This document shows, piece after piece, positions 7,881 through 13,751 of a stretch of 14,560 nucleotides of DNA (position 1 is its first letter; each line of letters starts with the position of its first letter). The notes under the pieces were generated by a model that worked only from the letters and a program-made list of their open reading frames with translations, was not told the origin of the DNA and did no database searches. Position numbers and translations under genes: made by a program. Origin of the DNA: Chloroflexota bacterium (GTDB lineage Bacteria > Chloroflexota > Limnocylindria > Limnocylindrales > CSP1-4); the NCBI GenBank assembly GCA_017881985.1, contig JADGQH010000054.1:1-14560 (forward strand), in the 5' to 3' direction.

Positions 7881-8567
7881 CTACTGGTCGACGCGGGCGA
7901 ACGCGGCCGTGTAGGCCCCGAGGGCGGTGCCGTCCATGCCCGTGCCCACCGCCTGCCACCCGACGTCGGCCGTCGGCGCGACGACAACCAGCCACGAGCC
8001 GTTGCCGATGTCGAGGAGCCGCGCGTCCCGGTCCCCGAAGCGCGCCGCGCCGGCGTCGGTGCCCGCCGGGATGCAATCCGGATGCCCGGCGCAGTAGCCC
8101 CCTTCGTGGACCACGAGCCGGGCGCCGCCCGGGCCCTTATAGGTGATCGACAGCTGGCCGCCGTTCGAGAGCCGGTAGGAGCCGCTCTCGACGAACCAGC
8201 CCTGGGGCAGCGTCGCGCAGTAGACGTCCCAGGCAACGCTCGCGGCGAGGGCCGCGTAGAAGTCGCGGTTCTCGGCCGTGCCGCTGCACGCGTCCGCGGA
8301 GCCGGGGCGGGCCGAGGCATCGGCCGACGGGAACGGCGTGCCGCTTCCCTGGGGCGACGGTGACCCGTCGGACCCGGCGCTCGGCGCAGCGGACGCCGTG
8401 TTGGTCCCGCTCGGCGAGGCGGCGGGCTCCGCCGACGCCTGCGACGGGGTCGGCGATCCACTCGCTGGAGGTTGCGACGTCTGGGTCGCGCCGCACGCCG
8501 CGACGAGCACGGCGACGCCCAGCATCGCGACGAGTCGGGTCGCGCGGCCGGGGCGCGGGCGGGTCAT
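7881..8567 (-). CDS. uncharacterised lipoprotein
   Basis: I do not recognise a named family. The 228-aa product starts with an Arg-rich n-region, a hydrophobic h-region and the lipobox LVAAC (Cys25), so it should be a lipid-anchored exported protein. A Ser/Pro/Ala/Thr-rich linker follows (~28-92), then a compact globular domain (~94-228) with four cysteines (94, 117, 159 and 165) that could form two disulfides. It also has motifs such as LPQGW and a Gly/Tyr-rich beta-strand pattern. The ATG at 8567 is used; a GTG two codons earlier (8573) is possible, and neither has a good Shine-Dalgarno. It lies about 15 nt after the btuD stop and is probably co-transcribed with the B12 importer. A role in B12 capture is possible by context only. 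It is 153 nt before the aminomethyltransferase. Confidence 0.75.
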   Translation of the reverse strand: MTRPRPGRATRLVAMLGVAVLVAACGATQTSQPPASGSPTPSQASAEPAASPSGTNTASAAPSAGSDGSPSPQGSGTPFPSADASARPGSADACSGTAENRDFYAALAASVAWDVYCATLPQGWFVESGSYRLSNGGQLSITYKGPGGARLVVHEGGYCAGHPDCIPAGTDAGAARFGDRDARLLDIGNGSWLVVVAPTADVGWQAVGTGMDGTALGAYTAAFARVDQ

Positions 8568-8582
8568 GGGCACGCCCGGAGC

Positions 8583-9401
8583 CTAGCGGCCGCCGGTGCC
8601 CGCGGTCAACTCGGGCGGTGCCCCGTGGAGCGCGCTCGGCCCCGCGAACGCCGCGGGCCTGGCGAAGATCGCAGGGTCGACCCCGAACGTCGCGCGGATC
8701 CGCTCCGGCGCGAGCACGCGCGCAGGCGGGCCATCCGCGACGACGCGCCCGCCGTCGAGGAGGACGAGGCGCGGGAAGAAGTGCGCGGCGAGCGCCAGGT
8801 CGTGGAGCACGGCCAGCACGGCGACGCCGTCGCGGCGGTTGAGGTCCGCGAGGAGCTCCATCACGGCGACCTGGTGGCGCAGGTCCAGGTGGACGGTCGG
8901 CTCGTCGAGGATCAGGAGTGGGGCAGCCTGGGCAACGGCGAGGGCGATGAGGACGAGCTGGCGCTCGCCGAGGCTCAGCTCGCGGGCATCGCGCCCTCGC
9001 AGCGGGCCGATCCCGACCCGCTCGATGGCCGCGTCCACGGCCGCGTGATCGGCCGGCCGGGGACCGCGGAACGGGTCCTCGTGCGGGAGCCGGCCGAGCG
9101 CCACGACCTCCTCGACGCGGGTCGCGAAGGGCAGCGCAGCCTGGCCCGGAACCGCGGCGAGGCGGCGGGCGATCGCCGCGCGGCCGAGGCTCGCGACCGG
9201 GTCGCCGCCGAGCGTGACCCGGCCCTCGCGCGGCACAACCAGCCCGGCGAGGACGCGCAGAAGCGTCGACTTGCCGGCCCCGTTCGGCCCGACCAGCGCC
9301 ACGCGCTCGCCCGGCGCGACCGCGAGGTCGACGCCGCGGAGCACGAGCCGCTCGCGATACGCGACGGTGACCCCGCCGAGCTCGGCGATCGGCGGGGTCA
9401 C
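8583..9401 (-). CDS. btuD: cobalamin ABC transporter, ATP-binding protein
   Basis: ATPase subunit of a type II (BtuCD/FecCD-class) importer, peripheral on the cytoplasmic face and powering uptake. The 272 aa include Walker A GPNGAGKST (38-46), a Q-loop glutamine at 87, signature LSLGERQ (142-148), Walker B LLILDEP (162-168) and the H-loop His200. The signature has Leu in place of the first Gly of the common LSGGE, a mild oddity. A Pro/Ala-rich C-terminal tail follows residue ~235. It starts with a GTG overlapping the permease stop by 4 nt, so translation is coupled. Sequence alone cannot separate B12 from siderophore or haem importers of this class; the cobalamin riboswitch upstream of the operon decides it. 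Confidence 0.93.
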   Translation of the reverse strand: MTPPIAELGGVTVAYRERLVLRGVDLAVAPGERVALVGPNGAGKSTLLRVLAGLVVPREGRVTLGGDPVASLGRAAIARRLAAVPGQAALPFATRVEEVVALGRLPHEDPFRGPRPADHAAVDAAIERVGIGPLRGRDARELSLGERQLVLIALAVAQAAPLLILDEPTVHLDLRHQVAVMELLADLNRRDGVAVLAVLHDLALAAHFFPRLVLLDGGRVVADGPPARVLAPERIRATFGVDPAIFARPAAFAGPSALHGAPPELTAGTGGR

Positions 9402-10477
9402 AGCTCGTACGCCGATCGGGTGCCGCGCAGGAGCGCGAGGAAGAACGGGGCGCCGACGACGGCCGTCACGACGCCGACCGGGATCTCGCCGAGGAGGCGG
9501 GCGCCGAGGTCGGCGAGCACGAGGAGGATCGCGCCGAGGATCGCGGCGAGCGGCAGGACCCGCCGCGCGTCCGGTCCCACGACCAATCGGACCAGGTGCG
9601 GCGCCACGAGCCCGATGAAGCCGACCAGGCCGGCGACGGCGACCGCCGCGGCCGTGACGAGGCTCGCGAGCGCCAGCAGGACCGCCCGTTCGCGGCGGAC
9701 GTCGACGCCGAGGTGGGCGGCCGCCTCCTCGCCGAGGAGCAGCCCGTTGAGCACCCGCGCCCGGGCGACGATCGCGAGCGAGCCGCCGGCGATCAGGGGC
9801 GCCGCGAACGCGAGCCGGAGCCAGCTCGCCCCCTCGAGCCCGCCGAGCAGGAACGCGAAGATCTGGCGCAGGTTCGAGCCGGCCAGGAACATGGTCATGG
9901 CAAGGCCCGCCGCGAGCAGCGAGCCCACCGCGTAGCCGGTCAGCAGGAGCCCGGTGAGGGGCGCGAACGGCCCCCCGCCGCGCCCCAGCCGGTAGACCAC
10001 CGCCACGGACGCGAGCGCCCCCGCGAACGAGAGGAGATGGAGCAGGCCCAGGTCAAGGAAGACGGCGCGGAACGGGATCAGGACAGCGACGGCCGCGCCG
10101 AGGGCCGCGCCGGACGCGGTCCCCAGCACGTATGGGTCGGCCAGCGGATTGCGGAGCAGTCCCTGGAACGCGGCACCGGCCACCGCCAGGCCACCGCCGA
10201 CCATGATCGCGGTCAGCACGCGGGGCAGGCGCAGCTCCAGGACGATCGTCTCGGCCGCCGGGGACCACGTTCGGTCGATCGGCAGACCGATCGACCGGAG
10301 CAGGATGCCCACCGTGTCTCCCGGGGCGACCGCGACCGATCCGACGGCGACGGCCGCGACGACCGCACACGCGAGCGCCCCGAGGCCGACGAGCGCGAGC
10401 ACGGCCGCGCTCGGGGCACGGGCGGGCCGCCCGACGTGGGCGCGGGCCAGGGCGAGGCTGCGTGCGCCGATGCTCAT
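9398..10477 (-). CDS. btuC: cobalamin ABC transporter, permease
   Basis: Polytopic inner-membrane permease of the FecCD/BtuC family, 359 aa, forming the translocation path for corrinoid. Family blocks are clear: LELRLPRVLTAIMVGGGLAVAGAAFQGLLRNPLADPYVLG in the first third (about residues 80-120) and GLVGFIGLVAPHLVRL followed by EIPVGVVTAVVGAPFF near the C-terminus. About ten hydrophobic segments are visible. A basic ~25-residue N-terminal extension precedes the first membrane segment. The ATG at 10477 has no clear Shine-Dalgarno, and a 16-nt perfect palindrome ends 3 nt before it. The gene begins 48 nt after btuF and overlaps btuD by 4 nt. Expression is probably governed by the upstream cobalamin riboswitch. 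Confidence 0.94.
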   Translation of the reverse strand: MSIGARSLALARAHVGRPARAPSAAVLALVGLGALACAVVAAVAVGSVAVAPGDTVGILLRSIGLPIDRTWSPAAETIVLELRLPRVLTAIMVGGGLAVAGAAFQGLLRNPLADPYVLGTASGAALGAAVAVLIPFRAVFLDLGLLHLLSFAGALASVAVVYRLGRGGGPFAPLTGLLLTGYAVGSLLAAGLAMTMFLAGSNLRQIFAFLLGGLEGASWLRLAFAAPLIAGGSLAIVARARVLNGLLLGEEAAAHLGVDVRRERAVLLALASLVTAAAVAVAGLVGFIGLVAPHLVRLVVGPDARRVLPLAAILGAILLVLADLGARLLGEIPVGVVTAVVGAPFFLALLRGTRSAYEL

Positions 10478-10479
10478 CG

Positions 10480-10495
10480 TGCCGGACGTCCGGCA
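10480..10495. repeat. 16-nt perfect palindrome before btuC
   Basis: TGCCGGACGTCCGGCA is a perfect palindrome lying in the 48-nt btuF-btuC gap, 2 nt before the btuC ATG on the minus strand. In RNA it can fold as a 6-bp stem with an ACGU loop over the ribosome-binding region. It could be a processing or translation-tuning hairpin, or a protein-binding dyad. In GC-rich DNA chance cannot be excluded. Confidence 0.55.
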
Positions 10496-10525
10496 GGCCG
10501 CGGGGTCATCGCGCGATCGGCCTCC

Positions 10526-11593
10526 TCATGGCGCCGCGCTCGGGGCAGGCGCCGCCGGGAGCGTGAGCGTCGGGTCGATGGCACGCGCGAGGGCGCGCAG
10601 CGCCTCCACGATCCGCGGACCCGGTCGCGAGACGAGGGTGTCGTCGACCGCGCGGATCGCCCGGGTCTTCACGGCGGTCATGACCGACCATCCGGGGCGA
10701 GCCGCGACCTGGGCCGGCGTCGTCCCGTAGGCAGCGTCGCCGAGCAGGATCAGCTGCGGGTCCGCGACGACGAGCTTCTCGAGCGGGATGCTGAAGACCG
10801 TGGGGCTGCCGGTCGTGATCGGGTCGCCCCCGGCCTTCCGGATCAGGTCGTCCTGGACGATGCCGTCGGCGAACGTATAGACCTGCTTGGTCGCGTCGAG
10901 CTCGTAGAAGACGCGCGGCCGGGGTGCGCCGGCCGCGGCGATCGCGGCGACGACCGCATCAACCTGGGATTGGAGCGACGCCACGAGCGAGGCGCCGGCA
11001 GCCGCCGCGCCGGCCGCGGTGGCGACCAGCCCGATGTCACGAAAGACGCCGGCCACGTCCGCGGCGTAGACGACGACGACCGGGATGCCCAGCGAGCGGA
11101 GCTTCGCGATCGAATCGGGGCTGTTGAAGCTGTTCCCGCCGGCGATCACGAGGTCGGCCCCGAGCCCGACGATCTTCTCGATGTCAACTGCGCCCAGCTT
11201 GACGACCTGCGTGATCTGCTTCGCCGCGGGCGGGTAGTCGTCCGCGTCGGTCACGCCCTTGACCCGCGGCCCGGCGCCCACGGCGAACAGGATCTCCGTG
11301 GTGGCTGGCGTGAGCGAGACGATCCGGGTCGGACGCGCCGCGATCGTGACGACGGTCCCCTCGTCGTCCTTCAGGCTGAGCGGGTAGGCGTCCGCGGACG
11401 GGCTTGGCGACGGGGCGAGCGACGCGGGAAGCGGCGTCCCGGTTGCCGCGGCCGCGATGACGGCGGTCGGCGACGGGCCGACCGTCGCGGGCACGGCCGA
11501 GGCGGCGGCGCCACAGCCGGCAACGATGACGGCAATGAGCGCCGAAAGGATGAGGAAGCCGGCGGGCCGCCGGCGGGCACGGGTGGGGATCAT
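10526..11593 (-). CDS. btuF: cobalamin ABC transporter, substrate-binding lipoprotein
   Basis: Periplasmic-binding-protein-like lipoprotein of the BtuF/FhuD (PF01497) class that captures corrinoid outside the membrane and delivers it to the permease. From the ATG at 11593 it is 355 aa: a basic n-region (RARRR), a hydrophobic segment and the lipobox VAGC with Cys27, then a Ser/Pro/Ala/Thr linker to ~68. The binding domain follows with RIVSLTPATTEILFAVG, then LGAVDIEKIVGLGADLVIAGG, and further on LVVADPQLILLG. The open frame continues to 11665, but the ATG at 11593 has AGAGGT a few nt upstream and gives a proper lipoprotein signal peptide. It ends with an Ala/Pro-rich tail. It is the first gene after a cobalamin riboswitch, which supports B12 over iron-siderophore specificity. 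Confidence 0.93.
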   Translation of the reverse strand: MIPTRARRRPAGFLILSALIAVIVAGCGAAASAVPATVGPSPTAVIAAAATGTPLPASLAPSPSPSADAYPLSLKDDEGTVVTIAARPTRIVSLTPATTEILFAVGAGPRVKGVTDADDYPPAAKQITQVVKLGAVDIEKIVGLGADLVIAGGNSFNSPDSIAKLRSLGIPVVVVYAADVAGVFRDIGLVATAAGAAAAGASLVASLQSQVDAVVAAIAAAGAPRPRVFYELDATKQVYTFADGIVQDDLIRKAGGDPITTGSPTVFSIPLEKLVVADPQLILLGDAAYGTTPAQVAARPGWSVMTAVKTRAIRAVDDTLVSRPGPRIVEALRALARAIDPTLTLPAAPAPSAAP

Positions 11594-11596
11594 CGG

Positions 11597-11616
11597 ACCT
11601 CTCGCACGGGTTGCGA
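11597..11616 (-). promoter_or_regulatory. btuF ribosome site with adjacent hairpin
   Basis: AGAGGT (11597-11602) precedes the btuF ATG. A small TCGCA/TGCGA hairpin with a 5-nt loop (11602-11616) abuts it, making this region a candidate place for translational control by the riboswitch. The stem is short, so this is tentative. Confidence 0.35.
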
Positions 11617-11744
11617 TCGACGCGAACGCGTGGCTCCGGGCGCGGGGCCACGGGACGCACGCCAACGACGGGCGAGGATCAGCCGGTCGGGATCATGCCT
11701 GCCTGCCCCTTTCTCGCGAGGGTACGTGCGGCTCTGCCGCGGGG

Positions 11745-11846
11745 CCGGCGACCGGACTTCCGCCGTTGCTCGAACGGCGGTCACCGTAGCGGGACTGTGC
11801 CGGAATCACACCGGCTTCGCGACCACGCGGCGGGGTGGTGACGGGC
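11745..11846 (-). ncRNA. cobalamin riboswitch
   Basis: The minus-strand leader of btuF carries the cobalamin (RF00174-type) core in order: GCGAAGCCGGTGTGATTCCGG, then CACAGTCCCGCTACGGTGACC, then a variable hairpin with a perfect 8-bp stem (11760-11780), then the B12-box-like AAGTCCGGTCGCC. A CCAC/GTGG helix precedes the core. It is followed by about 150 nt of leader before btuF. No T-tract terminator is visible in that leader. Short hairpins near 11728-11740 (GCGGC/GCCGC) and at the ribosome site suggest control of translation. Binding of adenosyl- or methylcobalamin should lower importer expression. The left and right ends are approximate. Confidence 0.88.
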
Positions 11847-11849
11847 AGC

Positions 11850-11855
11850 AGCGTA
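11850..11855 (-). promoter_or_regulatory. possible -10 box of the btu operon
   Basis: TACGCT on the minus strand lies just upstream of the riboswitch, so transcription would start near 11843 at the first predicted helix. No convincing -35 element is seen 16-18 nt upstream. Support is mainly positional. Confidence 0.25.
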
Positions 11856-11856
11856 G

Positions 11857-12040
11857 CACGGGTGCGGCCGTCGGCGGGCGCCACGGACTGCTGTGTGGCG
11901 GCCGCCGCGGGCGCGGCCGCGAGCTCTGCGCCGGCGGGCCCCGACCGCCCGATAAGGGCGCGTGAATGGCGGGCGGGCAGACTGCCGTCACTCGCCTCCT
12001 CGCCGGCAGCCGCTCCGTCCGCCGCCCATTTGTTCCCGCC
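11857..12040. other. divergent intergenic region, no clear elements
   Basis: Between the riboswitch promoter region and the ribosome site of the plus-strand secreted gene, the DNA is very GC-rich with G/C-run repetition. One small CGCCC/GGGCG hairpin with a GATAA loop lies at 11946-11960. I see no convincing -35/-10 pair on the plus strand and no coding sequence. Confidence 0.4.
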
Positions 12041-12048
12041 GGAGGAGG
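12041..12048 (+). promoter_or_regulatory. strong Shine-Dalgarno for the secreted His/Cys protein
   Basis: GGAGGAGG lies 7 nt before the ATG at 12056 and fixes the start there. The in-frame start at 11966 would place an unlikely 30-residue stretch before the signal peptide. A nearer ATG at 12052 is in another frame. Confidence 0.75.
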
Positions 12049-12055
12049 TCCATGT

Positions 12056-12808
12056 ATGTCTCCCGGCCGATGGCTTCGTTCTTTCGCCGCCCTCGTCGGT
12101 GCGGCCGCGCTCGTGGCGGCGGCCGCGGGCCCCGCGCGCGCCGCGTACCAGGCGTCCGCCGACGCGAACACGACCGCGTTCTCGTTCAACTGCCTCGGCT
12201 TCAACGACGCGAACCCGGCGCGGATGCTCTCGGCCGCGCTCGGCGGGTATGCAAGGCTCGGGTACACCACGACCGCGTACAGCGGGACGGCGTTCTCCAA
12301 GACACAGGTGCTGTCGCGGACCCTCAACGATTGGGGGTTCTACGTCCACAGCCATGGCGACAACTACGCCTACTCGGGCTCGACGCGTGACTTCGGCTTC
12401 CGTGAGGACGCGGGGATCTGCAGCGGCGCCCGGATCATCTTCGCCCGCGACATCACGGCCGTGCGGCGCGGGCGCACGTCGAACCTCGTGATCATGTCGA
12501 CCTGCCACCTCGGCGAGTCCGCCACGACCATGCCCGGCGCGTTCGCGATCACGAAGACGAAGGCCGGGTGGGGCGCCTGGGCCGGCCCGAGCTTCTACCT
12601 CGGCTATCTCGGCGAGGCGTGGGACAGCGACGAATACGCGTTCGAGTCACGGTTCTGGAGCGCGATCGGGCCGGGCTACGGCGTCGGCCAGGCATTCGAC
12701 GTCGCCCGCCTCGGCTCGTTCAACGTCGGGTTCGCCGCCAACTGGTACGGCAGCTACGTGTGGACCGGGCGGGCCGGACCCCTGCCGTCCTGCACCAATT
12801 GTCTGTGA
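12056..12808 (+). CDS. secreted protein, possible caspase-like (clan CD) cysteine peptidase fold
   Basis: 250 aa with a clear Sec signal peptide: basic start, Ala/Leu/Val core, and PARA as the likely cleavage site after residue 29. I do not recognise a named family. Two blocks are notable. A hydrophobic strand ends in FYVHSHGD (His98, His100, Gly101), and a second runs LVIMSTCHLGE (Cys150). The order of hydrophobic strand-His-Gly and then hydrophobic strand-Cys matches the catalytic layout of clan CD peptidases such as gingipain, clostripain and caspase. The mature protein has five cysteines (46, 122, 150, 246, 249), the last two forming a C-terminal CTNC. The region after Cys150 is rich in Trp, Tyr and Gly. 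It starts the rightward gene set, 10 nt before the next gene. A non-catalytic exported protein remains possible. Confidence 0.72.
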   Translation: MSPGRWLRSFAALVGAAALVAAAAGPARAAYQASADANTTAFSFNCLGFNDANPARMLSAALGGYARLGYTTTAYSGTAFSKTQVLSRTLNDWGFYVHSHGDNYAYSGSTRDFGFREDAGICSGARIIFARDITAVRRGRTSNLVIMSTCHLGESATTMPGAFAITKTKAGWGAWAGPSFYLGYLGEAWDSDEYAFESRFWSAIGPGYGVGQAFDVARLGSFNVGFAANWYGSYVWTGRAGPLPSCTNCL

Positions 12809-12813
12809 GGTGG
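12807..12813 (+). promoter_or_regulatory. Shine-Dalgarno for the propeptide-like gene
   Basis: GAGGTGG spans the end of the preceding stop codon region and lies 5 nt before the ATG at 12819. This favours that ATG over the in-frame GTGs at 12810 and 12813, which fall inside the site. Confidence 0.5.
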
Positions 12814-12818
12814 TGACG

Positions 12819-13751
12819 ATGCGCACGAGAATTCGCTCACTTGCACGGCGTCGCGCCGGCCGCCTCCTTGCGGCTGTCGTGGTCGCCGGCACGGCCATCG
12901 CGCTCGGGTTGCCGGGCGGGGCTTCGACGGGCGACGCGGCGGATCGCTTCGTCGCCGGCAGTCCCGTCACCGAGCGGACGCCGGTGACCCCGGACAAGGC
13001 CGCGGCTGCCCTCGCTCGAGCGGCCGAGGTCCGGTCGCGCCTCGGCCTGCCCGAACCGGCCGCGTCGCGGGTGGAACGGGTCGTGGACCGGTTCGACGGC
13101 AGCGCGTACGACGAGATCACCGAGAGCGATCGCACGGGCCGAACCCTCCAGCTCCATCGGTTCGACGCACGCGGGCGCCTCGTGGGCGCCGTCGCGTTCG
13201 GCTGGCAGGCCGCCGGCGGTCCGCCGATGCCGAGCGTCGCCGCTGCTCGTGCCCGGGGAAGTCGCCTTGCGACGGACCTGGGCCTCGACGCCGCCGGCAC
13301 GCCCGAGGTCCGGCAGGGCCCCGACGACACCGGCTGGACGCTCACCTGGCCCAGGGTCGTGGACGGCGTGCCGGTCGTCGGCGACGGCGTCCGGCTCGAT
13401 CTCTGGCCCGACGGCCGGATGCACGCGGTCGTCCGAACCGAGCGGCCCCTCGCCACGAGGCCGCAGTCGACGCTCGACGAGGCGACGGCGCGCGCACGGG
13501 CGACGACGACGCTCGGGACGATCTTCGGCAGTCGCTCGGGCCAGGTCGGCATCGCCACGCTCGGGCTCGGCTGGGTCGCTCCGAACAGCGCCTTCAATCC
13601 GACCGGGCCGGACGCTCCAGGCGCCACGTTGCGCCTCGCGTGGGTCGTCGAGGCTCGCACGTCGGGACCGCTGGCCGACGCGCTTCGCGCCGTCAAGCTC
13701 TACCTCGATGCGGGCACCGGAGCGCTCATCGGGGGCGACGTCCTGCGATGA
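12819..13751 (+). CDS. secreted protein resembling a free-standing FTP/PepSY propeptide
   Basis: 310 aa with an Arg-rich n-region and an AAVVVAGTAIALGLP hydrophobic core, so exported by Sec; no lipobox cysteine is present. The mature part is Asp/Arg/Val rich with no cysteines. From about residue 170 it reads like the propeptides of thermolysin/fungalysin-type proteases: VDGVPVVGDGVRLDLWPDGRMHAV, then a helix beginning LDEATARA, then LRLAWVVEA and AVKLYLDAGTGALIGGD, as in PepSY repeats. No HExxH zinc-protease motif follows, so the catalytic domain is absent. It could act as an inhibitor, a chaperone or a binding protein for a partner; the gene 10 nt upstream is an obvious candidate. Its stop overlaps the next ATG (ATGA). 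Family assignment is by eye. Confidence 0.72.
   Translation: MRTRIRSLARRRAGRLLAAVVVAGTAIALGLPGGASTGDAADRFVAGSPVTERTPVTPDKAAAALARAAEVRSRLGLPEPAASRVERVVDRFDGSAYDEITESDRTGRTLQLHRFDARGRLVGAVAFGWQAAGGPPMPSVAAARARGSRLATDLGLDAAGTPEVRQGPDDTGWTLTWPRVVDGVPVVGDGVRLDLWPDGRMHAVVRTERPLATRPQSTLDEATARARATTTLGTIFGSRSGQVGIATLGLGWVAPNSAFNPTGPDAPGATLRLAWVVEARTSGPLADALRAVKLYLDAGTGALIGGDVLR

Noticed and set aside
9596..11965. Plus-strand open frame of 789 codons opposite btuC, btuF and the riboswitch
   Set aside because: It crosses conserved minus-strand genes and a riboswitch; the composition is typical of a GC-rich shadow frame.
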